Source of the DNA: Paraburkholderia aromaticivorans
GTDB lineage: Bacteria; Pseudomonadota; Gammaproteobacteria; Burkholderiales; Burkholderiaceae
DNA: 64,000 nt
Assembly (NCBI RefSeq): GCF_012689525.1
Contig: NZ_CP051516.1
Coordinates: forward strand, 1,488,001 to 1,552,000
Direction of reading: 5' to 3'
Below are positions 1 through 7,876 of the stretch, in pieces. The notes under the pieces were generated by a model. The model had not been told where the DNA came from, did not search any database, and worked only from the letters and a program-made list of their open reading frames with translations. Position 1 is the stretch's first letter. Each line of letters begins with the position of its first letter. The position numbers were made by a program, and so were the translations under genes.

Positions 1-1
1 G

Positions 2-1036
2 ATCGCCGATACGGTGCCGCAGGGCGAATCGCTCGATGCGTCGCTGTTCGGTGAAGAGGCCGCCGCTGTGTTCGCGGATATCGACAGTCTGTTGATTCTC
101 GCTTGCGGCACCAGCTATTACTCGGGACTGACGGCCAAGTACTGGCTCGAATCGATCGCGAAGATTCCCACTCAGGTCGAAATCGCCAGCGAATACCGCT
201 ACCGCGATTCGGTGCCGAATCCGAAGGCGCTGGTGGTCGTAATATCTCAATCCGGCGAAACGGCCGACACGCTCGCTGCGTTGAAGCATGCGCAGTCGCT
301 CGGACATCAGCACACGTTGTCGGTCTGCAATGTGGCGACGAGCGCGATGGTCCGGCTGACCTCACTGTCGTTTCACACGCACGCGGGCCGCGAGATCGGC
401 GTGGCGTCGACCAAGGCGTTCACCACGCAACTGGTCGGCCTGTTCGTGCTTGCCGCGACGCTGGGCAAAATCCGTGGCACGGTGAGCGCGGAACAGGAAG
501 CCGACTACGTACGCCAGTTACGCCATCTGCCGGCCGCGTTGAATGCGGTGCTCGCGCTGGAGCCGCAGATCATCGCGTGGTCGGAGAAGTTTTCGGGCAA
601 GGAAAGCGCGCTGTTTCTCGGACGTGGGTCGCACTATCCGATCGCACTCGAAGGCGCGCTCAAGCTCAAGGAGATTTCCTATATTCACGCGGAGGCGTAT
701 CCGGCCGGTGAATTGAAGCATGGTCCGCTGGCGCTCGTCACCGATGCGATGCCGGTCGTGACGATCGCGCCGAACGATGCGCTGCTCGAGAAGCTGAAGT
801 CAAATCTTCAGGAAGTGAAGGCGCGAGGCGGCGAGCTTTATGTGTTTGCGGATACGGACACGCGGATTGGGAGTGAGCCCGGGATTCATGTGATCAGAAT
901 GCCGGAGCACTATGGGCCGTTGTCGCCGATTTTGCATGTGGTGCCGTTGCAATTGCTCGCTTATCACACGGCGTGCGCGCGTGGGACGGATGTGGATAAG
1001 CCGAGGAATCTGGCGAAGTCGGTTACGGTGGAGTGA
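2..1036 (+). CDS. glmS: Glucosamine-fructose-6-phosphate aminotransferase, C-terminal part (isomerising)
   Basis: The frame is open from base 2, so the gene begins before the window and only the last 344 codons are present. These are the two SIS (sugar isomerase) domains that convert fructose-6-P to glucosamine-6-P, feeding UDP-GlcNAc for peptidoglycan and LPS. Visible family signatures are [61 protein letters not shown] and the invariant C-terminus [15 protein letters not shown]. The N-terminal glutaminase domain with Cys1 lies outside the window. Codon use becomes richer in G/T third positions over the last 200 bases. A GC hairpin without a T-run follows. Confidence 0.95.
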   Translation: MADTVPQGESLDASLFGEEAAAVFADIDSLLILACGTSYYSGLTAKYWLESIAKIPTQVEIASEYRYRDSVPNPKALVVVISQSGETADTLAALKHAQSLGHQHTLSVCNVATSAMVRLTSLSFHTHAGREIGVASTKAFTTQLVGLFVLAATLGKIRGTVSAEQEADYVRQLRHLPAALNAVLALEPQIIAWSEKFSGKESALFLGRGSHYPIALEGALKLKEISYIHAEAYPAGELKHGPLALVTDAMPVVTIAPNDALLEKLKSNLQEVKARGGELYVFADTDTRIGSEPGIHVIRMPEHYGPLSPILHVVPLQLLAYHTACARGTDVDKPRNLAKSVTVE

Positions 1037-1053
1037 AGGGTTAGCGGCGGTGT

Positions 1054-1076
1054 GGCCGGCGGCGGCTTCGCCGGCC
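1054..1076 (+). terminator. GC-rich hairpin after glmS
   Basis: GGCCGGCG and CGCCGGCC form a perfect 8-bp stem around a 7-base loop, 18 bases after the glmS stop. It lacks a proper T-run (TTGATG follows), so factor-independent termination is doubtful. Confidence 0.35.
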
Positions 1077-1376
1077 TTGATGCTGATTGGTTGCAGAAAC
1101 AGGTTTTTGACCAGGTCCGGATGCGCGTGTAGCGGACTGCGTCGAAGTCCTGACCGCGCAGCGAATATCCGCAACCAACCCGAAAACGCTTTCGGACCAT
1201 GTGTTAGTTTTGTAGTTTGACGGCTGCTCCCGAAAACCCGTGTCAGGCTCCCTGCCCGCCAAAGCTCATTCAGAGTTTTGGCAATCGCTCGCGAACCGCG
1301 CGGCGACTATGTTCTCATCCTCGTTACGCAGTGGCGTCATGCCCGGGGCGCAAACTGCTCCGCGACGATCATTGGA

Positions 1377-1405
1377 TTGCGCAAAGACCTGTATGGATGT
1401 ACAGT
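1377..1405 (+). promoter_or_regulatory. Promoter with overlapping LexA/SOS-type box
   Basis: CTGT-ATGGATGT-ACAG (1389-1404) matches the CTGT-N8-ACAG LexA operator known for gamma- and betaproteobacteria. It overlaps a plausible sigma70 promoter: -35 TTGCGC at 1377-1382, a 17-base spacer, then -10 TACAGT at 1400-1405. The first ATG of the downstream pair is at 1475, about 70 bases beyond the box. The operator fit is seen in the sequence; repression by LexA is inferred. Confidence 0.5.
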
Positions 1406-1474
1406 ATCCTGCATGGAATCTCGTCGCGCTGCTGTAGTTGCGGCGGCGCGAGCGATGGAGCATAGGGAGAGAAC

Positions 1475-1825
1475 ATGTTTCGATTTTTGGGCTTGGGCAC
1501 CATGCTGTTCGCGGCGGCTTCGACGGCAATGGCTGGCCAGCACTATGTCGAGGTCTGGAACCCGCCGGAAGCGCAAGCTGGCAAGCCGCATTGCGCGGTC
1601 GTTGCCTGTCGGCCTGCCGGTAGTCGGCACATCGTTCCCCATGCCGTGAAAGCTCGCGCGCGGCCTGCACCGGCGCCGGTTGCGAGGCTCGTCGCGAAAA
1701 CGGATCGGCGGGAAAACGTGCCTGTCCACGCACGGGACATGTCCGAGATTCCGCGGCAGATCACGCCCGAGGGCAACGTGTTGCGGGTGGATTCTCGCGG
1801 CATCACGGCCGAGGTGACACGCTGA
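1475..1825 (+). CDS. Hypothetical secreted protein (116 aa)
   Basis: I do not recognise a family. Residues 1-20 (MFRFLGLGTMLFAAASTAMA, then GQ) form a clean Sec signal peptide with an AMA cleavage site, so the product is probably periplasmic. The mature part is basic and rich in Ala, Pro, Arg and Val, with two cysteines in CAVVAC, and has no obvious fold. The start is fixed by GGGAGAGAAC-ATG. The stop overlaps the next start by one base (TGATG), so the two genes are translationally coupled, and both sit behind a LexA-type box. Confidence 0.65.
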   Translation: MFRFLGLGTMLFAAASTAMAGQHYVEVWNPPEAQAGKPHCAVVACRPAGSRHIVPHAVKARARPAPAPVARLVAKTDRRENVPVHARDMSEIPRQITPEGNVLRVDSRGITAEVTR

Positions 1826-2043
1826 TGGAGTCCCAGACCTATCACGGCTACACCGTCTGGGGTCACGCCATCTTGCAGCAGGAGGACATCTTGCAGCCTG
1901 AGCGGTACGGCGCTAGCGGGACCATCACGCTCGCCGGCAAGCTGATCGAAGCGTCGGGCGTTCTCGCCTACTTCGATACTGAGGACGAAGCGCAACGCGC
2001 GGGTCTCGAGTGGGCGCGTGCCTGGATCGACAGCCACGGGTGA
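1825..2043 (+). CDS. Conserved-type small hypothetical protein (72 aa)
   Basis: This 72-residue, probably cytosolic protein starts MESQTYHGYTVWGHAI and ends with an acidic/aromatic helix (DEAQRAGLEWARAWIDSHG). It shares one base with the stop of the secreted protein gene before it and has the same strong coding bias, which argues it is real. No catalytic or binding motif is apparent. The alternation of strands followed by a terminal helix resembles small Burkholderia proteins of unknown function. Its job is unknown; possible SOS control comes from the shared promoter. Confidence 0.6.
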   Translation: MESQTYHGYTVWGHAILQQEDILQPERYGASGTITLAGKLIEASGVLAYFDTEDEAQRAGLEWARAWIDSHG

Positions 2044-2415
2044 GCAGCGCGAAACAGTTGCGTAGACGTCTGACTCATCGCGCTCGATCACTGACCGTAG
2101 CAAAGAGTTCGCGTATAGCCTGACTGGCACATCTAGCCATCGTCGTCAGTGCCGGTGCGCGCGATTCGCGATGTCAGGCTATCGGGCAAAAAAAAGCCGG
2201 CGATAGCCGGCTTGAATGGTTCTGGTTTTCCGAGGGCTTCCAGAACCTGAGAGAAGGTGAGCGCTGCGTCTGACGTTCACAGAGACGACGCCCCGGACGC
2301 ACGACGCACGCTCAGGCCAGCATCCTACGACCGCCGGCTTAACAGATCCTTAAGCATGCGTGCAGCGGCTGCATGAACGTTGGTTTCCCCGGAACAGTCC
2401 GTCAACCACCAGTCC
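2044..2415. other. Intergenic region between convergent genes
   Basis: This lies between the small two-gene operon (+) and the hydrolase gene (-). It contains a minus-strand terminator at 2188-2213 and no gene that I can support. Confidence 0.6.
2188..2213 (-). terminator. Rho-independent terminator (minus strand)
   Basis: AAGCCGGC-GATA-GCCGGCTT is a perfect 8-bp stem with a 4-base loop. Read on the minus strand it is followed by a run of eight T. It lies about 200 bases downstream of the hydrolase gene ending at 2416. Confidence 0.75.
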
Positions 2416-3207
2416 TCACTTCGCCGCACGAGCCGCCGTGATAATAGCTGCCGCGACTTCAGTCGGCTGCGACAGCATCGCAACGTGGCTCGCATTGACC
2501 TTGACCACCGTCGCGCCGATCTGTTGCGCCATCGCGGCCTGCAAGGGCGCCGGGATCATGCGGTCCTTCTCCGTCAGCACGTACCACGACGGCTTGTTGT
2601 GCCACGCTGCGGTGGCCACCTTGTCGTCCGTGCAACCGGCAAACCAGGGGCCCTGCGTCGCGGCTACGATACGGGCTTGGGTCGGCGGCAGGTCTTGCGC
2701 GAAGTCCTTGATGATCGCATCGGTCGAGAGTGTCAGATAGCCGGCGGAGTCCTTCTGCAATTCCGTCGCCCACGAAGGCGCGGGCTTGCCTTTGAGGATG
2801 TCGTTGATCGATTGGCCGTTATCCGGCGCAAACGCCGCGACGTAGACGAGGGCCTTGACCTTGTCGTCGTTGCCTGCCTGAGAGATCACGGCACCGGCCC
2901 ACGAGTGGCCGACCAGAATGACGGGTCCGTTCTGTTGTTCAATGACGCGTTGCGTCGCCGCGGCGTCGTCGTCGAGCGACTTGAGGGAGTTTTGCACCGC
3001 CACCACGTGCAGACCTTTTGCTTCCAGCAGCGGAATCACCTTGTTCCAGCTCGATCCGTCGGCGAATGCGCCATGCACCAGGACGACGTTCTTTCCTTTG
3101 AGTCCGTCGTTCGGAGCGGCGGCGCTCGCCGGGGTGACGGCGGCCAGCGACAGCAAGCCTCCCAGCATCAGCGTGGCAGCCAGGCACTTTTTCAACAAGG
3201 TATTCAT
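2416..3207 (-). CDS. Secreted alpha/beta-fold hydrolase
   Basis: This 263-aa protein has a signal peptide (MNTLLKKCLAATLMLGGLLS, cut near ASAAA, about residue 31). Family features are the oxyanion motif VHGAFADGSSW (about 44-54), the nucleophile elbow VGHSWAG with Ser102, an acidic residue in TEKDRMIP, and His in NASHVAM near the C-terminus. It belongs to the small esterase-like branch of the superfamily (salicylate-esterase/EstC-like); the substrate is unknown. The start at 3207 is chosen because GAGGA precedes it by 8 bases and it gives a clean signal peptide; a longer in-frame extension to 3345 has neither. It is divergent from the HD/LuxR regulator gene. Confidence 0.85.
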   Translation of the reverse strand: MNTLLKKCLAATLMLGGLLSLAAVTPASAAAPNDGLKGKNVVLVHGAFADGSSWNKVIPLLEAKGLHVVAVQNSLKSLDDDAAATQRVIEQQNGPVILVGHSWAGAVISQAGNDDKVKALVYVAAFAPDNGQSINDILKGKPAPSWATELQKDSAGYLTLSTDAIIKDFAQDLPPTQARIVAATQGPWFAGCTDDKVATAAWHNKPSWYVLTEKDRMIPAPLQAAMAQQIGATVVKVNASHVAMLSQPTEVAAAIITAARAAK

Positions 3208-3356
3208 AATGTTCATCCTCTTCGTCAACTTGGTTGGGTAAGAAACAGTTTGCGGATTGGAGGATGCGCCGTTTGGCCGGTTTGCTGTATCGGTCGAATG
3301 ACCGAGCCGATCCGGTTTCACTGGATGAGCGGGTACTGACAACAAGGTCGAAAGCT

Positions 3357-4832
3357 ATGCATGACGTTTCTGCAATCCGGGTACTGGACGCCGTCAAGGC
3401 GCTGGCGTTCATTGGCGACCTCAGCATGGGGCAGCCCACCGACCATTCGCCGCGCACAGGCTGGCTGGCGGCGCGGCTCGCGGCAGAGGCCGGCCTGGAC
3501 GACGCACAGTGCGATGTCGTCAAGGAAGTGTCCCTTCTGAGGTGGTCGGGCTGCACGGCAAACGCAACTGGCTTTTCCGACTGGCTCGGTGACGACATCG
3601 GCGGCCGCGCGGCCATGCTCGCCATGCGGCCGGACTGGACCGGGACCGGCGAATCGCCGGCGCAAGTCGGCGCCGCGATCACCCCGCTGGCCCAGATACA
3701 TTGCGAGGTCTCGGGCGAGGTGGCTCATATGCTCGGCCTCACTCAGGCGACTCAGGAAGCGCTTCGACGCATTTTCGAAAGTTGGGACGGCGGTGGTTTC
3801 CCGGACCATCGGCCGGGCCGCGATGTACCCGCTGCGGTGTTCATCGTCGCCGTGGCCGGGGATCTCGAGATTCTGAGCCGGGTCTACGGTCTCGAGCGCG
3901 CGCAGATGCTGATTGCGCAGAAGGCCGGCCGGCAATATCCCCTGGAACTGGCGCAACTCGCCTCAGCTCGTGCTGCCGCGTGGCTCAAGGAACTCGACGA
4001 TTCGGCCGCGCAGCGCCATGCTGAGCCCGCCTGCACGGCTGCGATGCGGCTTGTCAGCGCGCCGGAGATTGTGGCCGACGTGATCGACCTGAAGCTGCCG
4101 TGGATGACCGGTTATTCGCGGCAAGTAGCCGAGACGGCCGGCACCTGCTGCGCGCATTTGGGCCTGAGCAACGAGGCGCGGCGCCGCACCTACACGGCGG
4201 GGCTGCTCCATGGCATGGGACGCATGGCGGTCCCCAATGCCATCTGGAACACAACCGGCGAGCTTTCTCCGGCAGCATGGGAAAAGGTGCGGCTGGTGCC
4301 TTACTGGACCGCGCGCGCGGGCAAACAGATCGAAGGTCTGGCGCGCGAGTCGGAGATCGCTTCTTTCGCGTACGAACGTCTCGACGGTTCAGGCTATTTC
4401 CGCGGCAGCACCGGCGATGCAATGGGACGCGAAGCACGTGTGCTCGCGGTTGCCGCCGCGTGGGTGGCGTTGCGCTCGGCGCGTCCCTGGCGGCCGGCAT
4501 TTTCACCGGAACAGGCCGCGGCTCTGCTCAACGAGGGGGCGCAGGCGGGGCGTTTCGATACAGAAGCGGTCGAGGCAACCGTTTCTTCGGAACTCGGCGA
4601 CTTTCCCGCGTCCGGCGAGCGTGGGCGGAATCCGAAAGCAGGCTTGCTGTCGCCGCGAGAAGCGGAAGTGCTAAAACACATCAGCCTGGGTGCAAGTAAC
4701 AAGGAGGTCGCCCGCATTCTCGAACTGAGCCCCAGTACCGTACGCACGCATGTGGAAAGTGTCTTTCGCAAGCTCGAATGTTCGACCCGTGCCGCGGCCA
4801 CGTTGAAGGCTTCCGCGCTCGGGTGCATCTAG
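3357..4832 (+). CDS. HD-GYP-like domain protein with C-terminal LuxR HTH
   Basis: This 491-aa protein has two tandem HD-type halves and a LuxR/GerE helix-turn-helix in the last 65 residues (LSPREAEVLKHIS..SNKEVARIL..STVRTHVESVFRKL). Half one carries the H30-containing TDHSPRTG, LLRWSGC (60-66) and WDGGGFP (143-149). Half two carries LLHGMGRMAVP (HGMGR at 285-289, where active HD-GYP enzymes have HD-G-K) and ERLDGSGYF (GYF in place of GYP). The metal-binding HD pair is therefore lost, and it is more likely a sensor-regulator than an active phosphodiesterase. Met at 3357 is chosen as start; the frame is open further upstream but into the divergent promoter. It is a candidate regulator of the divergent hydrolase gene. 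Confidence 0.8.
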   Translation: MHDVSAIRVLDAVKALAFIGDLSMGQPTDHSPRTGWLAARLAAEAGLDDAQCDVVKEVSLLRWSGCTANATGFSDWLGDDIGGRAAMLAMRPDWTGTGESPAQVGAAITPLAQIHCEVSGEVAHMLGLTQATQEALRRIFESWDGGGFPDHRPGRDVPAAVFIVAVAGDLEILSRVYGLERAQMLIAQKAGRQYPLELAQLASARAAAWLKELDDSAAQRHAEPACTAAMRLVSAPEIVADVIDLKLPWMTGYSRQVAETAGTCCAHLGLSNEARRRTYTAGLLHGMGRMAVPNAIWNTTGELSPAAWEKVRLVPYWTARAGKQIEGLARESEIASFAYERLDGSGYFRGSTGDAMGREARVLAVAAAWVALRSARPWRPAFSPEQAAALLNEGAQAGRFDTEAVEATVSSELGDFPASGERGRNPKAGLLSPREAEVLKHISLGASNKEVARILELSPSTVRTHVESVFRKLECSTRAAATLKASALGCI

Positions 4833-4922
4833 GCGGGTGCGCTATGTAAAGGGGCGCCCATACGTTTCCCAAAGTCCCGGTTTCCCGGCAACACCATTTG
4901 ACGACGATCGCGCCGGCCGCGC

Positions 4923-5540
4923 TCACCGCAACTGCGTCACCGCGAGCAGCAGCACCATGCTGCCGATCGCGCCATCCAGCACGCGCCATGCCGTCGCCCG
5001 CTTGAAGAGCGGCGCGAGGGCGCGTGCACCGTAACCCAGACCGATAAACCAGATCCCGCTGACCGCCATCGCGCCCAGCGCAAAGGCGACCCGCGCGCCT
5101 TCGGGTTCGCGTGCGCCGGCCGTGCCGATCAGCAGAAACGTGTCGAGATACACGTGCGGATTGAGCCAAGTGAAGGCGAGCGTCATCAGAATGATCGGCA
5201 CGGCGCGCTGCACGGGCGCCGCGCTGACGTTCTCGCCATCCATCACCGCATGCCCCGGCCGCACCGCGCGGCGCAATGCGTTGATCCCGAACCACGCCAG
5301 ATAGGCGAGCCCGACGTACAGCATCGAGTGGACGAACACGGGATAGCGTTCGACCAGCACCGATGCGCCACCGACGCCCGCGCCGATCAGAATGCAGTCC
5401 GACAACGCGCACAGCGCAACGATCTTGCCGACATGCGAACGCATGATGCCCTGACGCAGCACGAAGGCGTTTTGCGCGCCGATCGTCACGATCAGGGATG
5501 CGCACAAAGCGGCGCCGTGGGAAAAAGAAAGCCAATTCAT
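4923..5540 (-). CDS. LysE/ArgO-type amino acid exporter
   Basis: This 205-aa inner-membrane protein has about six hydrophobic segments and the LysE-superfamily N-terminus (LIVTIGAQNAFVLRQGI, about 17-33) plus LAFTWLNPHVYLDT. It should export basic amino acids (arginine, lysine or toxic analogues) out of the cytoplasm. It is divergent from an ArgP-family LysR gene 97 bases away, the standard regulator of argO/lysE, so induction by arginine or lysine is likely. Its length matches the family (about 200-210). I leave the symbol open because ArgO and LysE cannot be told apart here. Confidence 0.88.
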   Translation of the reverse strand: MNWLSFSHGAALCASLIVTIGAQNAFVLRQGIMRSHVGKIVALCALSDCILIGAGVGGASVLVERYPVFVHSMLYVGLAYLAWFGINALRRAVRPGHAVMDGENVSAAPVQRAVPIILMTLAFTWLNPHVYLDTFLLIGTAGAREPEGARVAFALGAMAVSGIWFIGLGYGARALAPLFKRATAWRVLDGAIGSMVLLLAVTQLR

Positions 5541-5637
5541 AATCGATCCAGTAGACGGGAGCAGCGAACGAGGCTAGTCTGCGGGTTTGCCGATCATAAG
5601 AGAAGCTAATTCACTTAACGCCGATTAAGGAACGCTA

Positions 5638-6531
5638 ATGCTCGACTATGCGTTGCTCGATGCGCTGGCCGCCGTGGTGCGTCACGGTTCGTTCGACCGT
5701 GCCGCCGGCGAACTGAATGTGACGCCGTCCGCGGTATCGCAACGGGTCAAACTGCTGGAAGAGCGCGTGGGCAGCGTGCTGGTGAAGCGCGGCCAGCCCT
5801 GCGTCGCGACCACCTCGGGCGCGCTGCTGTGCCGCCACACCGAACGCGTGCAATTGCTCGAAGCGGAGCTGACCGGCCGCCTGCCGGCGCTGCCCGGCGC
5901 GCTGGTCGAACGGTGGCCGGCGCTGCGCATCGCGGTCAACGACGACAGCGTGGGCACCTGGTTTATCGACGCGGTCGCGCAATTCTGCGTCGAGCGGGAG
6001 ATGCTGCTCGATCTGGTGATCGACGATCAGGACCACACCGCGCAGCGGATTCGCGACGGCAGCGTGCAAGGCGCGCTCACCACGCAAGCCGAGCCGGTAC
6101 AGGGGTGCCGCTCCACGCGTCTTGGACGAATGCGTTATCTGGCGGTCTGTTCACCGGACTTTCTCGCGCGTCACTTTGCCGATGGCGTCACGCGCGAGAG
6201 CTTACGGCGCACGCCGTGCGTCGACTTCAATCCCAAGGACCAGTTGCAAAAGCGCTTCATGCGCCGCATCACGCGCGCGGACCTCGATCCGCCGTTGCAC
6301 TGGATTCCGCATGTCGCCGGTTTTTTGCGTGCCTGCGTCACGGGCCTCGGCTGGGGCATGTGCCCGGAACGCATGATCGCCGCGCATCTGGCCAGCGGCG
6401 AACTGGTGGAGATCGCGCCCGGCAAGCATATCGATGTCGATCTCTACTGGCAGAGCTGGCGTTTGTCGATCGGCTGGCTCGACGACTTCGGCGCGATGCT
6501 GCGCAAGCGGGCAACGGAGTTTCTGGATTGA
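5638..6531 (+). CDS. argP: LysR-type regulator of the ArgP/IciA family
   Basis: This 297-aa protein begins MLDYALLDALAAVVRHGSFD with the winged HTH AAGELNVTPSAVSQRVKLLEERVG, very close to ArgP. The effector domain carries family segments such as LRIAVNDDSVGTWF, TPCVDFNPKDQLQ and HVAGFLRACVTGLGWGMCPE. ArgP senses lysine/arginine and activates the basic amino acid exporter, which here is the divergent neighbour. The start ATG follows AAGGAACGCTA. No terminator is obvious after its stop. Confidence 0.9.
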   Translation: MLDYALLDALAAVVRHGSFDRAAGELNVTPSAVSQRVKLLEERVGSVLVKRGQPCVATTSGALLCRHTERVQLLEAELTGRLPALPGALVERWPALRIAVNDDSVGTWFIDAVAQFCVEREMLLDLVIDDQDHTAQRIRDGSVQGALTTQAEPVQGCRSTRLGRMRYLAVCSPDFLARHFADGVTRESLRRTPCVDFNPKDQLQKRFMRRITRADLDPPLHWIPHVAGFLRACVTGLGWGMCPERMIAAHLASGELVEIAPGKHIDVDLYWQSWRLSIGWLDDFGAMLRKRATEFLD

Positions 6532-6552
6532 CGGACAGTTTGCAATGCGTCC

Positions 6553-6711
6553 TCAGCTTGCCGGCCAGTGCCGGTATTCGATCCGCACACTGCTGGTCCG
6601 CGCATCCGCCATGAAACTGTCGATCACGCGCCGCACGTCGTAATCGATATGCTCGGCCTGGGTCGCGTCGAGAATCAGGGTCGCTCCCGGTTGAGAGGTG
6701 GATGGAATCAT
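6553..6711 (-). pseudogene. STAS-like remnant, possible SulP transporter C-terminus
   Basis: A 52-codon minus-strand frame encodes LILDATQAEHIDYDVRRVID followed by SFMADARTSSVRIEYRHWPAS. The pattern LILDA-x(6)-IDYDV-x(2)-VIDSF resembles the core strand-helix of STAS domains at the end of SulP anion transporters. Such transporters often sit next to carbonic anhydrases, as this one does. No membrane part is present; the frame is closed upstream by an in-frame stop, and no good ribosome site precedes the ATG (GAGG is 11 bases away). I read it as the relic of a deleted transporter; a genuine small protein is the alternative. The family match is from memory. Confidence 0.45.
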
Positions 6712-6748
6712 CGTCAAGCTTGCCTCGAAGCAGGGGAGTCGAACAGAA

Positions 6749-6772
6749 AACGCCGCGCTTATCGGCGGCGTT
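6749..6772 (-). terminator. Terminator after carbonic anhydrase
   Basis: AACGCCGC and GCGGCGTT form a perfect 8-bp stem with an 8-base loop. On the minus strand it runs into TTTTC. It sits 80 bases past the carbonic anhydrase stop and before the STAS-like remnant. Confidence 0.6.
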
Positions 6773-6851
6773 GGTCGTGCACGGTGACAGCGGGGCGATC
6801 AGGGCGAGTCGGTCTCTTTGCAGGGATGCCGACCGATTGGCGCAGACGCAA

Positions 6852-7478
6852 TCAGCCCACTGCGGCCTCGGCGTCCGCGTTGCGGCTCGCGGTCCGGGGC
6901 GTGTCGGCCAATGTTTTCAGGCGCCCTTCGAGCATGGAAAAAATCCAGCCGTGAATCTGCACCGGACGCCGTGCGCGCTGAATCAGTGGCATGGCGTGCA
7001 GCGCCTGCACCTGCGCCAGCACGTTGAGCTCGGCGAGTCGATTCGCGCGTGCCTCGAAGCTCGGCAGCTCGCGCAACTCGGCGGAATGCTGCGCGCAGAG
7101 CCGGCGAATTCCCCCAATGCGGCGGTTGACGTTCGGCAGCTCGGGCGCGGGCGGACGCAGCGCCGCCCGCACACCGCCACAGCAGTGATGCCCGCAGACG
7201 ATCACATGTTCCACCTGCAGCGCGGTGACCGCGTATTCGAGCACGCTCGAGAGGTTCTCGTCGTTATCGGCGACGAGATTCGCGATATTGCGATGCACGA
7301 AGATCTCGCCGGGCATCGCCCGCGTAATGGCTTCCGGCACGCGGCTGTCGGAGCAGCCGATCCACAGCACATTCGGTTGCTGATTGCTGGCGAGGCGCCG
7401 GAAATAGGCAGGGTCGCGGGTGTTGATTTCGTCGGACCAGGCGAGGTTTTCGACGAGCATGCGTTTCGGGTATGTCAT
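6852..7478 (-). CDS. can: Beta-class carbonic anhydrase
   Basis: This 208-aa cytosolic zinc enzyme interconverts CO2 and bicarbonate. The metal and catalytic residues are all visible: Cys42 and Asp44-Arg46 in GCSDSRVP, and His97 and Cys100 in CGHHCCGG. It matches the Can subgroup in length and in MPGEIFVHRNIANLV and IHGWIF. It starts at MTYPKRMLVENLAW. A terminator follows, then a STAS-like fragment that may be what is left of a partner anion transporter. Confidence 0.93.
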   Translation of the reverse strand: MTYPKRMLVENLAWSDEINTRDPAYFRRLASNQQPNVLWIGCSDSRVPEAITRAMPGEIFVHRNIANLVADNDENLSSVLEYAVTALQVEHVIVCGHHCCGGVRAALRPPAPELPNVNRRIGGIRRLCAQHSAELRELPSFEARANRLAELNVLAQVQALHAMPLIQRARRPVQIHGWIFSMLEGRLKTLADTPRTASRNADAEAAVG

Positions 7479-7610
7479 GAGCGGGCTTCCGTTGATGCGA
7501 CAATCGTATTGGGGAGTGCAGCGGTGTCTGTTGCCGGATGGGCGTCAGTCGTTCTCGGCCCAGTGGCGTTGCACGACTGCATGGCAGGCTTTATTCGCGT
7601 CGATGCTCCG

Positions 7611-7790
7611 TTAGCTCGGCGGATAGTCGGCTTCGGTGTTGGGGATCAGACCTTGCCGCTGAGCCTCGAGCAACTCCTGACGTACCTGTTTGCGGGATTT
7701 CCCATCTGTTGCGGCTGGCCGGCGAGTGCGGTTACGTAGTTTTTCATCGAGTCCTCTGCAGATTGATTGGGATGACTGAGCAATTTCCAT
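7611..7790 (-). pseudogene. Probable decayed DUF4148 gene
   Basis: The minus-strand frame ends in GKSRKQVRQELLEAQRQGLI then PNTEADYPPS, the DUF4148 pattern (K-T/S-R-x-x-V-x-x-E-L-x-x-A-x-x-x-G-x-I-P). The part before it (from ATG at 7790) does not look like a signal peptide. A second ATG at 7747, with a good AGAGG site and a signal-like MKNYVTALAG, is out of frame with the conserved tail. A deletion plus frameshift of a normal secreted DUF4148 gene explains this best; a 59-aa intact protein is possible. It lies beside a two-component system and shares an upstream palindrome with a second DUF4148 gene at 10638. Confidence 0.45.
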
Positions 7791-7840
7791 CAGGCAGGGA
7801 CATTGTGCATGGCAGGGGATGAGACCTTGGTGATCACCGC

Positions 7841-7856
7841 ATGATAGTTTTGTCAT
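7841..7856. promoter_or_regulatory. ATGAT-N6-GTCAT palindrome, candidate response-regulator site
   Basis: ATGAT-AGTTTT-GTCAT lies between the kinase stop and the DUF4148 remnant, about 50-95 bases upstream of the remnant's possible starts. It differs at one position from the two perfect copies at 10496 and 10551. Confidence 0.4.
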
Positions 7857-7876
7857 CGTGCGGGCGCGTGCATCGC

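Larger units (their letters stand above)
1037..1474. other. Intergenic region after glmS
   Basis: No convincing gene is seen here. It holds an 8-bp GC hairpin just after glmS and, at its 3' end, the promoter with a LexA-type box for the two small genes that follow. Confidence 0.6.

Noticed and set aside
2380..3339. Open plus-strand frame across the secreted hydrolase gene
   Set aside because: The minus-strand hydrolase has a signal peptide, complete triad and ribosome site; the plus frame has none.
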